A DNA stretch of 64,000 bases from Prado023 sp963714995. GTDB taxonomy: Bacteria; Actinomycetota; Actinomycetes; S36-B12; CAIYMF01. The position numbers and the translations under genes are program-made. The DNA is taken from NCBI GenBank assembly GCA_963714995.1, contig CAVQQP010000001.1:124001-188000 (forward strand), in the 5' to 3' direction. Below are positions 37,827 through 45,789 of the stretch, piece after piece. The notes under the pieces were generated by a model. That model made no database searches, was not told the origin of the DNA, and saw nothing but the letters and a program-made list of their open reading frames with translations. The first letter of the stretch is position 1. Each line of letters begins with the position of its first letter.

Positions 37827-38468
37827 TCAGTTCGAGTCGTTCACCCCGGGAAATCGGGTCCGCGAAGATTCGTGTCGCGCCGCCAGCCCGTCAGCCATCG
37901 AGCGGGGCGCCTCCTCGGCGTTGAGCGCGAAGACCTCATGGTCGCGCCACGCACCATCGATGTGCAGGAAGGCCGGGCGGGATCCCTCGTGCCGGAAGCC
38001 CAGCTTCTGCACGACACGGCGGCTGGCGGCGTTCTCCGGACGGATCACGATCTCGATCCGGTGCAGCCGCAGCACCCCGAAGCAGTAGTCGCAGGCCATC
38101 GCCACGGCCATCGGGGTCAACCCGAGTCCGGCGACGCGCGAGTCGATCCAGTACCCGATCGAGGCACCACGCAGGGAGCCCATCGTGATCCCCGCGACCG
38201 TGACCTGCCCGACCAGCTGACCATCCAGGGTCATGGCCCAGGCAAGCGTGCGGCCGGCCCGTGCCTCGTCGCGGAACCGGGCGATCATCTGGCCGAAGCT
38301 GGGCACCGTCTCGCCGGAGTTGGGCGGGACGGTGGCCTCCCAGGGCGACAACCACGCCACGTTCCGTGCGCGTACCTCCCGCCAGGCGCGGACGTCGCGG
38401 CGGCGCAGCTCGCGCAGCTCCAGGACGCCCGCATCCGTGCGACGGGTCAGCACCGGCAGGACGGCCAT
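37827..38468 (-). CDS. rimJ: RimJ-like GNAT N-acetyltransferase
   Basis: A GNAT acetyltransferase of about 213 residues. MAVLPVLTRRTDAGVLELRE leads into RDVRAWREVRARN, the acceptor loop MGSLRGASIGYWIDSRVAGL, acetyl-CoA loop GLTPMAVAMACDYCF, and RPENAASRRVVQKLGFRHEG. This is the RimJ/RimL pattern, acetylating protein N-termini. Start is ATG 38468 in TGATG with the glp stop (or GTG one codon earlier). It lies between glp and sepX as in mycobacteria (rimJ of the moeA1 cluster). Confidence 0.9.
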   Translation of the reverse strand: MAVLPVLTRRTDAGVLELRELRRRDVRAWREVRARNVAWLSPWEATVPPNSGETVPSFGQMIARFRDEARAGRTLAWAMTLDGQLVGQVTVAGITMGSLRGASIGYWIDSRVAGLGLTPMAVAMACDYCFGVLRLHRIEIVIRPENAASRRVVQKLGFRHEGSRPAFLHIDGAWRDHEVFALNAEEAPRSMADGLAARHESSRTRFPGVNDSN

Positions 38469-39709
38469 CACGACCGGCCCAGCGGCATGACCGACACCAC
38501 CGCCCCCGCCGCGACCTCACCGGTGGCCTCGGGCAGGACGATGAGGCTGTCGGCCATGCGCAGCCCGAGGAGCCCGGGCTCGGCGATCGGGCTCACCAGC
38601 CGCTCGTCGGCCGCGCCGTGCAGGTGCCCGCGCAGGTACGTGCGCACGCCCGGCTGGCCGCGGACCGGGTGCGTGAGCCGGGCCGGGATCAGCGGGCGGA
38701 AGACCTGCTGGTGCCCCAGCATCCGCCGGATCACCGGGCGCACGAAGATCTCGAACGCGACGAACGCGCTCGACGGGTTCCCCGGGAGGGTGAAGATCGG
38801 CACGTTGTCGGGCCCGAGGTAGCCATGCCCCTGGGCCATCCCCGGGCTCATCGCGACCCGCGTGAACTCGACGGATCCCAGCCGCGCGAGCACGGTCTTC
38901 ATCGTGTCGTAGGTGCCGGCCGTGACCCCGCCGGTGGTCACGATGAGGTCGGCACGCACCAGCTGGTCCTCGAGGGTGTCCATCAGGGCACGCGCCTCGT
39001 CGCGGACCGGTCCTGCGCGGTAGGCCATGGCTCCTGCGTCCTGGGCCGCGGCCGTGAGCATGTACCCGTTCGAGTCCGGGATCAGCCCGGGCGTCATCGG
39101 CGCCCCCGGCTCGACGAGCTCGGTCCCGGTGCTCATGACCACCACCCGCGGGCGGGGGCGCACCGTCACCCGGGCCCGTCCGACGGCGGCCAGCAGCGCC
39201 ACCTCCCGGGCACCCACGAGCGCGCCGGCGGGCAGGACCGTCTGGCCCGGGTCGACGTCCTCCCCGGCGCGCCGGACTCCGTGACCGGCGGCCACGGCCT
39301 GAGTCACCGCCACCGTGGGCATCCCGCCGTCGGTGAACGCGAACGGCACGACGGCCGTCGCCCCGGTGGGCAGCGGCGCGCCGGACCCGATGCGGATGGC
39401 CGTGCCCGCGACGATCGGATGGCTGGCGCGGTAGCCGGCGGGGACGTCGTCGGTCACGGGCATGACGATCGGGGCCCCGGCGCTGGCCGTGGCGACGTCG
39501 GCGGCCATCACCGCGTAGCCGTCGGTACCGGCCGCATCGAAGGGCGGGAGCGCCCACGGCGCGGTCACCGGCTCGGCCAGGAGGCAGCCCCGGGACTCCA
39601 GGAGCGAGACGTCGAGGGACTCCAGGGCGTGGGTGTGCGCCAGGACCTCGCCCAGGTGCTCGTCGACGGTGCGCACGCCGCTAGCGTCCCGCCCGCTCGG
39701 CGCGGCCAC
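38468..39709 (-). CDS. glp: gephyrin-like Glp / molybdopterin molybdenumtransferase MoeA
   Basis: A 413-residue MoeA-family protein: LPPFDAAGTDGYAVMAADVA, RIGSGAPLPTGATAVVPFAF, VVVMSTGTELVEPG, DSNGYMLTAAA, TTGGVTAGTYD and the C-terminal LPGNPSSAFVAFEIFV are standard. MoeA inserts molybdenum into molybdopterin. In actinobacteria the copy next to rimJ-sepX is Glp, reported in Corynebacterium to bind FtsZ and GlpR at the septum. No other Moco gene is nearby, which favours Glp. Start is at 39709, or GTG 39676 (VRTVDEHLGEVLA), where conservation begins. Confidence 0.85.
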   Translation of the reverse strand: MAAPSGRDASGVRTVDEHLGEVLAHTHALESLDVSLLESRGCLLAEPVTAPWALPPFDAAGTDGYAVMAADVATASAGAPIVMPVTDDVPAGYRASHPIVAGTAIRIGSGAPLPTGATAVVPFAFTDGGMPTVAVTQAVAAGHGVRRAGEDVDPGQTVLPAGALVGAREVALLAAVGRARVTVRPRPRVVVMSTGTELVEPGAPMTPGLIPDSNGYMLTAAAQDAGAMAYRAGPVRDEARALMDTLEDQLVRADLIVTTGGVTAGTYDTMKTVLARLGSVEFTRVAMSPGMAQGHGYLGPDNVPIFTLPGNPSSAFVAFEIFVRPVIRRMLGHQQVFRPLIPARLTHPVRGQPGVRTYLRGHLHGAADERLVSPIAEPGLLGLRMADSLIVLPEATGEVAAGAVVSVMPLGRS

Positions 39710-39801
39710 GCGGCCTGCGGGCGGACGGCGCCGGGCCGTCCGGGAGGATCCTCATGGGCGCACGATAACCGCCATGTTCCTCCTGCGGCCGGCAGTGGTG
39801 C

Positions 39802-40489
39802 ATGATCGCGTCCGTGGCTGCCTCCAAGCCGGACCTGCGTGCGCGGATCCGCGCCGCCCGGTCGCAGGCCGTGGGGACCTCCGCCTCCGCGGACGAGGCA
39901 CCTGGCCTGCTGGCAACCGCGCGGGCTGCCGGCCTGCTCGACCCCCCGGGGGCCGCGGGCCCGCCGGCGCCCCTCGCGATCGCTGCCTACATCGCCGCGC
40001 CCGGAGAGCCTGACGTGGCCGCGATCCGGGCTGCTGTCCGCGCGGCGGGCGGGGTGGTCCTCCTGCCGATCCCCCGCGCCGACCGGACCCTCGACTGGGC
40101 CCTCGACGACGGGCGCTACCGACCCGAGGGCCGCTACCCCATCGAGGTCCCCGCCGGACGGGTCGTCGGCTCCGGTGCCGCAGGCCTGCTGGCCCACGGG
40201 GTCCGGCTGGTCCTTGTCCCCGCACTGGCCGTCGACCGGTCAGGGGGCCGGCTGGGGCAGGGCGGGGGCTACTACGACCGACTGCTCAGTGAGCTCGCGG
40301 ACGCTGGCGAAGCCGGCCGCGCCGTCCCGCGACGGCGCGGCGGGTCCGGTCGCCGCCGCAGACGTGCTCGTCGTGGCCGTCGTGCGCGACGAGGAGCTCC
40401 TGGCCGAGGGAGAGGTGCCGATCGAGGCCCACGACCAGAGGCTGCCGGCCGTGCTGACACCGACCACGTTCCTGCGATTCGAGCGCTGA
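39802..40489 (+). CDS. 5-formyltetrahydrofolate cyclo-ligase, one frame break
   Basis: The enzyme converts 5-formyl-THF to 5,10-methenyl-THF using ATP. It starts at ATG 39802 or GTG 39814 (VAASKPDLRARIRAARSQAV). IAAYIAAPGEPDVAAI, YPIEVPAGRVVGS, LVLVPALAVDRSGGRLGQGG and GYYDRLL are the family motifs. One inserted base near 40315-40325 shifts the frame. The C-terminus continues PVAAADVLVVAVVRDEELLA and ends TPTTFLRFER. Corrected length is about 228 residues. It is divergent from glp and followed by ruc, the same neighbourhood as Rv0992c in M. tuberculosis. Confidence 0.88.
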
Positions 40490-40533
40490 CGCGCCCAGCT
40501 GGGAGGTGTGCCGGGGTCAGGGGCGCGCCGGGG

Positions 40534-40884
40534 TCAGGAGGCTGCGGGGGTGGCGGACTTCGAGGCGCTGGCGCCCGACGTGGAGCCGGAGGAGCCCGAG
40601 TCGCCACCCGTGGACGACGAGCCGCCCGTGGACGACGAGCCGCCGGCCTCGGAGGACTTCCTGGACTCCGGCTTGGGCGTCGCCGGGGAGGTCGCCGAGG
40701 ACTTGCCGCGGCTGTCGGTGCGGTAGAAGCCGCTGCCCTTGAACACGACGCCGACGTTGCCGAAGACCTTGCGCAGCCGGCCGTCCGCGCACGACGGGCA
40801 GTCGGTCAACGACGGCTCATGGATCGACTGGACAACCTCCAGGGGGGTGTCGCAGCTGGTGCAGACATACTCGTAGGTCGGCAT
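40534..40884 (-). CDS. ruc: FmdB-family zinc-ribbon protein, probable redox-regulated chaperone Ruc
   Basis: A 116-residue protein from ATG 40884 (MPTYEYVCTSCDTPLEVVQS). A zinc ribbon CxxC ... CxxC (CTSC, CPSC) is followed by GRLRKVFGNVGVVFKGSGFY and a low-complexity disordered tail with SSSTGGSSSTGG repeats. The layout equals the FmdB family member Rv0991c (Ruc) of M. tuberculosis, a chaperone activated by oxidation and under HrcA control. A near-perfect CIRCE element lies 48 bases upstream. It converges on the 5-FCL gene, 44 bases apart. GAGGG precedes the ATG. Confidence 0.85.
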   Translation of the reverse strand: MPTYEYVCTSCDTPLEVVQSIHEPSLTDCPSCADGRLRKVFGNVGVVFKGSGFYRTDSRGKSSATSPATPKPESRKSSEAGGSSSTGGSSSTGGDSGSSGSTSGASASKSATPAAS

Positions 40885-40931
40885 ACTCACCCTCTTCACC
40901 GCGGCCCGCATGGCTCTGACAGGCTCCCATT

Positions 40932-40958
40932 CTGGCACTCACCGGCGCTGAGTGCTAA
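40932..40958 (-). promoter_or_regulatory. CIRCE-like HrcA operator upstream of ruc
   Basis: CTGGCACTC - 9 bases - GAGTGCTAA. The right arm is identical to the CIRCE consensus, the left arm matches seven of nine, and the spacer is the canonical nine bases. It lies 48-74 bases before the ruc ATG, the usual promoter zone. Confidence 0.8.
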
Positions 40959-41141
40959 TCGTGAGCCGGCACCCGGGGAGTCGCCCGGCTCGCCGCGCCG
41001 GCCACGGACCTCCCGGGCCCGCGCAGGTCGCCTGTGGACAACCGCTGGTCGAACACGGCGATCACGCCTAGCGTCGCCCCACCGATGGATCGTGGCGCCG
41101 CCCACAGCGCCCGGCAGTTCCGGCAGGGGAGGTCCGTTCGC

Positions 41142-41825
41142 ATGGGCAGGGCACGGGGATCGTCCCGGGTTGACGCTGCACGTCTGGTCCGTCGGCACAG
41201 GCGGGTGCTGGCAGGCCTGGCCGCCGCGGCGTCCATCGCCACCCTCGGGATGGCCCTGCAGCCGCCTGCCGTGGCAACCCGGGGCGTCGTCGTGGCCGCC
41301 GCGGACCTGCCCGCGGGACGGGCACTCGTCACGGGCGACCTCACCGTCGCCGAGGTCCCCTCCGGCGTGCTCCCCTCGGGGGCGCGCGGCGATCCCAGCG
41401 AGTTCCTCGGGCGGGTGCTGGCCGCGCCGGTGGCGCGCGGCGAGGTCATCGCCGGGCACCGGCTCACCGGGATGCCGGCATGGTCGGTGCCCCCCGGGAC
41501 GATGCCCATGCCGGTGCGCTTCGCCGACCCGCAGGCAGCGGAGCTGCTCTCCGCGGGGCAGCGCGTGGACGTGGTGGCAGCCTCCGGCCCGGGTCTCGAC
41601 GGGGCAGCACCGTTCGCCTCAGCGGAGCTGGTCGCGCAGGACGTCCTCGTCCTGGCCGTCATCACCGCAGGGGCGGGATCCGAGGGGATCCTCGCCGGGC
41701 AGGCCACCACGGACGAGGAGAACCCGCTGGTGCTGCTGGCCGCCGACAGGGGCGCCGCCCTGGCCATCGCCGGGGCGCAGGGGCGGGCGAGTCTGAGCTA
41801 CCTGATGCGCCTCAGCCCCGGCTGA
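41142..41825 (+). CDS. SAF-domain protein (CpaB/RcpC-like), orphan
   Basis: A 227-residue protein from ATG 41142 (MGRARGSSRVDAARLVRRHR) with GGAGG nine bases upstream. A basic N-terminus and one transmembrane helix (VLAGLAAAASIATLGMAL) are followed by the SAF domain: VVVAAADLPAGRALVTGDLT, LGRVLAAPVARGEVIAGHRL. CpaB proteins assemble Flp/Tad pili, but no tad, pilin or secretion ATPase gene is near. It may be a minor envelope protein. An upstream ATG at 41034 would add residues before the Shine-Dalgarno and is rejected. Confidence 0.82.
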   Translation: MGRARGSSRVDAARLVRRHRRVLAGLAAAASIATLGMALQPPAVATRGVVVAAADLPAGRALVTGDLTVAEVPSGVLPSGARGDPSEFLGRVLAAPVARGEVIAGHRLTGMPAWSVPPGTMPMPVRFADPQAAELLSAGQRVDVVAASGPGLDGAAPFASAELVAQDVLVLAVITAGAGSEGILAGQATTDEENPLVLLAADRGAALAIAGAQGRASLSYLMRLSPG

Positions 41826-41908
41826 CAGCCCGCGTTCGGGGCTGCCGGTCGGGGCCGAGGGGGTGGCCCAGGGATCAGGAGAGCGGTTCGCCCGGTGCCG
41901 CAGGCGTG

Positions 41909-42358
41909 TCACTGACGGCGCCGCCCCGAGCCGGACCTCTGGTCGGCGAGCAGGTCGCGGATCTCTGTGAGCAGCAGGACGTCCGCGGGGGTCTCCGCCT
42001 CCTCGGGCGTCATCCCGGCGATGTGGCGCACCCTGTTCATCGGGAGCACGAACACGAAGTACACGACCGCCATCGTGATCAGGAAGGACACGAGGACGGC
42101 GAACACCGCGCCGAAGTCGATGAAGGTCGGCGAGTCCTGGGTGCAGGGCTCATCCCCTGACCGGAGGCAGAAGCCGAAGCCAGCAGTGTCGGCACCACCG
42201 ACCGAGGCGAGGACCGGGGCGATGATCTCGTCGTTGAATGCCTTGATGACCGCGGTGAAGGCGGCGCCGACGACGACGGCGACCGCGAGGTCCATCACGT
42301 TGCCGCGCATGACGAATTCCTTGAAACCCTGCACGATGCCGGTCTTCTCGTCGGCCAT
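41909..42358 (-). CDS. mscL: large-conductance mechanosensitive channel MscL
   Basis: A 149-residue channel that opens on hypo-osmotic shock. MADEKTGIVQGFKEFVMRGN and VMDLAVAVVVGAAFTAVIKA form the N-terminal helix and TM1; FAVLVSFLITMAVVYFVFVL is TM2; the cytosolic EIRDLLADQ helix ends the protein. An extended loop with one Cys pair (CLRSGDEPC) lies between the two helices. The Shine-Dalgarno AAGGAG is six bases from the ATG, preceded by a strong hairpin and a possible -10. Confidence 0.96.
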   Translation of the reverse strand: MADEKTGIVQGFKEFVMRGNVMDLAVAVVVGAAFTAVIKAFNDEIIAPVLASVGGADTAGFGFCLRSGDEPCTQDSPTFIDFGAVFAVLVSFLITMAVVYFVFVLPMNRVRHIAGMTPEEAETPADVLLLTEIRDLLADQRSGSGRRRQ

Positions 42359-42386
42359 GAGTCACTCCTTGAGGTCCACTGGGGGC

Positions 42387-42428
42387 CGCGCCGCGATACC
42401 CGCGCGGCGCGCTACGGCCCACAGAGTA
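42387..42428 (-). promoter_or_regulatory. mscL promoter -10 and leader hairpin
   Basis: On the minus strand TACTCT (42423-42428) is a plausible -10. The transcript would begin just before a 9-bp perfect stem CGCGCCGCG/CGCGGCGCG (42387-42395 and 42403-42411, 7-base loop) that sits between the start point and the Shine-Dalgarno. Confidence 0.45.
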
Positions 42429-42512
42429 GTGGAGGCCCACGAGCGGCGCCGTAGCACCTCGGCACCGCGGCTGGTACGACGGTCCGGCGCGCGCTCCGTG
42501 CCGCCGACCCGC

Positions 42513-42737
42513 TCAGCCTCCGTGGTGCGGGGGGGTCTGCGCCCGGTAGTGGGCCAACCGGTCGGACTCGGACTCGCCGCGCTCGCCCCACGACTCGGGA
42601 CGGTCCTCCGCGGCGCGCCCGTCCAGCGGATCGCCCAGCGCGAGCCGACGCGGCACCTCAGCAGCCGGCTCGGCCTCGACGGGCAACGCCTCGGAGCCCT
42701 CGGCGCCGCCCTCGGGACCGGGATCCCCGGGCGTCAT
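42513..42737 (-). CDS. small conserved actinobacterial protein, acidic
   Basis: A 74-residue acidic protein whose C-terminal half (DRPESWGERGESESDRLAHY, then RAQTPPHHGG) resembles a short motif seen in many small actinobacterial proteins (D-R-x-x-W-G-E with a terminal PPHW/PPHH). I know no function. Its ATG shares ATGA with the PAC2 stop, so it is expressed with PAC2. No membrane segment or cysteine is present. Confidence 0.6.
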   Translation of the reverse strand: MTPGDPGPEGGAEGSEALPVEAEPAAEVPRRLALGDPLDGRAAEDRPESWGERGESESDRLAHYRAQTPPHHGG

Positions 42738-43630
42738 TGCGGGTCGCCCTGGTCGAGCTGGGCGAGGAAGGCCTCCACCTGCGCCGCGATGTCGGTGTCG
42801 TCGGGCAGTGCGCCCCCGCCCGCCGGCTGGTTGGCCCTGCTCGCCATCATCGCGTCGTACTGGTCCTCGAGGGTGGTGACCGCCTCCATGTTCTCGGGGT
42901 TGGAGGCGATCTGGATCGAGATGTCGGCGTCGGACTCCTCGGCCGCCTCACGCAACCCATCCAGGGGAACAGCCATGCCGGTGGCCGCGCTCAGGGCCTG
43001 GAGCAGCGCCAGCGCCCCCCGCGGGAACTCCGCCTGCACGAGGTAGTGCGGGATGTGCGCGGCGAAGCCCATGGCGGGCCGGTCCTGCTCCCCCAGCCGG
43101 AGCTCCAGCAGGGCCGCGAGGCTGCCCGGCACCTCCAGCGAGCCGACCCAGGGCTGCATCCCCAGGGTCAGGGTGGGGTCGTTGGCGTGCACGGTGATGT
43201 TGATCGGGCGCGTGTGCGGGGCGGGCCAGGGGATCGCGTGCATCCCCACGACCAGGCGCACGCCCAGGGCCTCGATGAGCCGGATGATCCCGGTGCTGAC
43301 CGCACCCCAGGCGGTGTCCGGCTCCGACCCGTGGAGGATCAGGAACCGCTCCCCACGCTCGTCGACCGCGGCATCCACGACCAGCTCGGGCATGGCCACG
43401 GACTCGTAGCGGTCGGAGGCGAAGACCGTCCGGGGGCGACGACCGCGGTAGTCGAACAGGGAGTCGATGTCGAAGGTCGCCACCCGGGTGTGCTCGCAGG
43501 TCTCGAGGAGGTGCTCGATGGCCAGGCGACTGGCACCCCCGGCGTCCATGAACCCGGTCAGCCCATGGACCAGGACCGGTGCACCCAGTTCAGGGCGATC
43601 CGGTTCGAGTCTGTAGGACCCCGCAGTCAC
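42734..43630 (-). CDS. PAC2-family protein (proteasome-assembly-chaperone-like)
   Basis: About 298 residues from GTG 43630 (VTAGSYRLEPDRPELGAPVL), preceded by GGGAGGT. HGLTGFMDAGGASRLAIEHL, IDSLFDYRGRRPRTVF, LHGSEPDTAWGAVSTGIIRL and GMHAIPWPAPHTRPINITVH are the actinobacterial PAC2 (ATP-grasp-associated/YuxK-unrelated) hallmarks. Structures resemble eukaryotic proteasome assembly chaperone PAC2; the bacterial role is unknown. Many Micrococcales lack a proteasome, so a direct proteasome link is doubtful. An ATG at 43687 would add a non-conserved 19 residues. Confidence 0.85.
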   Translation of the reverse strand: MTAGSYRLEPDRPELGAPVLVHGLTGFMDAGGASRLAIEHLLETCEHTRVATFDIDSLFDYRGRRPRTVFASDRYESVAMPELVVDAAVDERGERFLILHGSEPDTAWGAVSTGIIRLIEALGVRLVVGMHAIPWPAPHTRPINITVHANDPTLTLGMQPWVGSLEVPGSLAALLELRLGEQDRPAMGFAAHIPHYLVQAEFPRGALALLQALSAATGMAVPLDGLREAAEESDADISIQIASNPENMEAVTTLEDQYDAMMASRANQPAGGGALPDDTDIAAQVEAFLAQLDQGDPQ

Positions 43631-43717
43631 GACACCTCCCTCACCTCGAGCCGGCGCGTCTGGCAACCGGCGTGCCGTCAGGTTCAACGAGAGTACTGCT
43701 GCGCTGATTCCCGACGC

Positions 43718-43740
43718 CGGATGTCACCGCTCGACATCCG
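43718..43740. terminator. hairpin after ABC exporter genes
   Basis: CGGATGTC and GACATCCG pair around a seven-base loop, 24 bases beyond the permease stop. It lies on the PAC2 promoter side too, so it could instead be an operator. Confidence 0.5.
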
Positions 43741-43763
43741 CCCGAATGTCATGCGGCGACCTG

Positions 43764-44570
43764 TCACCGGGACGCTGCCCTGCGGTATCGGGCCACCCCC
43801 AGGGGCACGAAGATCGCGAGCAGCACCAGGCACCACAGCACGGAGGCGAGGACCGGGTTCTGCAGGGGCCAGTAGTCGGGAGCGACATAGCCGGGCGGGA
43901 CATTGCCGAACAGCTCGCGGACGGCCGCGGCCACGGCGCTGATCGGGTTCCACGCCGCCACCGGCTGCAGCCACGAGGGCATGGTCTCCAGCGGGACGAA
44001 GGCGTTGGACAGGAACGTCAGGGGGAACAACCAGATCAGGCCGGCCGTCTGGGCCACCTCGACGCTGCGCACCGACAGGCCGATCACGGCGCCGATCCAC
44101 AGGAACGAGTACGCGAACAGCGCGAGCAGGGCGAAGCCCCCCAGCACGCTGAGCAGCGGGGCGTCGGTGCGCCACCCGACCAGCAGGCCGGTCAGGGCCA
44201 TGGCCGCCGTGGTGACCCCCGCGAAGGCGAGGTCGGCGAAGGTGCGCCCGGCCAGCACGGCCGAGCGGGACATCGGCAGCGAGCGGAACCGGTCGAACAG
44301 GCCGCGGGACAGGTCGTCGGCCATCGCGATGCAGGTGGTGGCGCAGGTGAAGGCCACCGTCTGCACGAAGATCCCGCCCATCAGGTAGTCGGTGTAGTCG
44401 CCGCCGCCGGGCACGGCGATCGCCCCACCGAAGACGAAGGCGAACAGCAGCACGAACATGATCGACTGGATGATCCCGAAGACGATCGAGTCCGGCTGCC
44501 GGCGCAGGCGGGTGAGGTTGCGGCGGGTGATGGTCCCGGTGTCGGACAGGGACTGGGCCAGGTCGCTCAT
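43764..44570 (-). CDS. ABC-2 type transporter permease (DrrB-like)
   Basis: A 268-residue six-helix permease from ATG 44570 (MSDLAQSLSDTGTITRRNLT). NLTRLRRQPDSIVFGIIQSI, the ADDLSRGLFDRFRSLPMSRS signature of the DrrB family, and LWIGAVIGLSVRSVEVAQTA are present. Its start overlaps the ATPase stop (ATGA), so the pair form one exporter, probably for a drug or lipid. Length and helix count are normal. Confidence 0.92.
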   Translation of the reverse strand: MSDLAQSLSDTGTITRRNLTRLRRQPDSIVFGIIQSIMFVLLFAFVFGGAIAVPGGGDYTDYLMGGIFVQTVAFTCATTCIAMADDLSRGLFDRFRSLPMSRSAVLAGRTFADLAFAGVTTAAMALTGLLVGWRTDAPLLSVLGGFALLALFAYSFLWIGAVIGLSVRSVEVAQTAGLIWLFPLTFLSNAFVPLETMPSWLQPVAAWNPISAVAAAVRELFGNVPPGYVAPDYWPLQNPVLASVLWCLVLLAIFVPLGVARYRRAASR

Positions 44571-45620
44571 CGCTGCGTTCCCTCCGGGGCGTCGGACTGC
44601 GGGTCGGATCGGCTCGTGCTGGGTGCGGCCGCTGGGCGTCCCCCGCCCGGCTCCGCGTCGGCCCCCTGCCCGGCCTGCGCATGGTGGCCGGTGAGCTCGA
44701 GGAACACGTCGTCGAGCGTGGGCCGGCGCACGGCGATGTCCAGGATGTGCACGCCCCGCTCGTCGAAGGCGCGGACCGCCTCCAGCAGCGCGGTCGCAGC
44801 CTCCGGCGACGGGCGCGACGAGCTGCCGGGCATGCTCGTCGACGTCGATGGCACCGGTGGCGAGCCCTGTCAGGACCTCACGGGCATCACCGACCTGACC
44901 GGCGGCGACCGTCACGGCCAGCCGCTCGCCGCCCACCTGGGCCTTGAGCTCATCGGAGCTCCCGCGGGCGATGACCCGGCCACGGTCGACGACGGCGATG
45001 GAGTCGGCCAGCTTGTCCGCCTCGTCGAGGTACTGGGTGGTCAGCAGCACCGTCGTGCCCTGGGCGACCAGCCCCTCGATGACGTCCCACAGGCCGATCC
45101 GGCTGCGCGGGTCCAGGCCTGTCGTGGGCTCGTCGAGGAAGATGATCGGCGGCCGGGCGACCAGCGCGCCGGCGAGGTCCAGCCTGCGGCGCATGCCTCC
45201 CGAGTAGGTCTTGGCGGGGCGGTCGGCGGCCTCCACGAGGTCGAACTGCTCGAGGAGCTCGGTGGTGCGCGCCCGTGAGTCGGCCATGCTGAAGTGGTAC
45301 AGCCGCCCCACCATCACCAGGTTCTCCCGGCCGGTCAGGTACTCGTCGACGGCCGCGTACTGGCCGGACAGGCCGATCGAGCGGCGCACCCCCTGGGGGT
45401 CGGCGGCCACGTCGATCCCGTTGACCACGGCCCGCCCGGAGTCCGGGGTCAGCAGCGTGGTCAGGATCCGCACCGCCGTGGTCTTGCCCGCACCGTTGGG
45501 GCCGAGCAGACCCAGCACGGACCCGGCCGGGACCTCGAGGTCCACGCCGTCGAGGGCGCGGACCTCGCCCGACCGGCTCGGGAACACCTTGACCAGACTC
45601 TCCGCGGTGATGGCTGCCAT
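44567..45620 (-). CDS. ABC transporter ATPase (DrrA-like), one frame break
   Basis: Daunorubicin-resistance-type ATPase from ATG 45620 (MAAITAESLVKVFPSRSGEV). Walker A is GPNGAGKTT, signature YSGGMRRRLDLA, Walker B IIFLDEPTTGLDPRSR. A one-base insertion near 44820-44835 moves the C-terminal DrrA domain into the next frame, where EAATALLEAVRAFDERGVHI and RRPTLDDVFLELTGHHA follow. That DDVFLELTG segment is the hallmark of the DrrA C-terminal domain. Corrected length is about 350 residues. It is coupled to the permease by ATGA. Confidence 0.9.
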
Positions 45621-45698
45621 GCCGTGATCCAACCGCAGCCCACTGACACGCGCATGCCGGTGCCCCTGGGCTGGCTCGTCGGCCGGCCCTTCACGTGC

Positions 45699-45756
45699 CG
45701 ATATCCACACCCTTCCCCCGCGATATCCCGAACCTGCGGGACGGCCCTGCTACGTT
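45699..45756 (+). promoter_or_regulatory. nuclease-gene promoter with two CGATATCC repeats
   Basis: CGATATCC occurs at 45699-45706 and 45721-45728, spaced 22 bases (two helical turns), upstream of a possible -10 TACGTT (45751-45756). The start codon is at 45790 with a G-rich Shine-Dalgarno. Confidence 0.45.
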
Positions 45757-45789
45757 CGGCCCACGAGGCGTCGATGTCCGGGGGGACAG

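Noticed and set aside
41142..41825. Part of a Tad pilus locus
   Set aside because: No ATPase, platform protein or pilin gene lies within the window around the SAF-domain gene.
43764..45710. One 648-residue fused ABC ATPase-permease
   Set aside because: The continuous frame results from the one-base insertion near 44825. The true DrrA C-terminus (DDVFLELTG) and ATGA junction are seen in the other frame.
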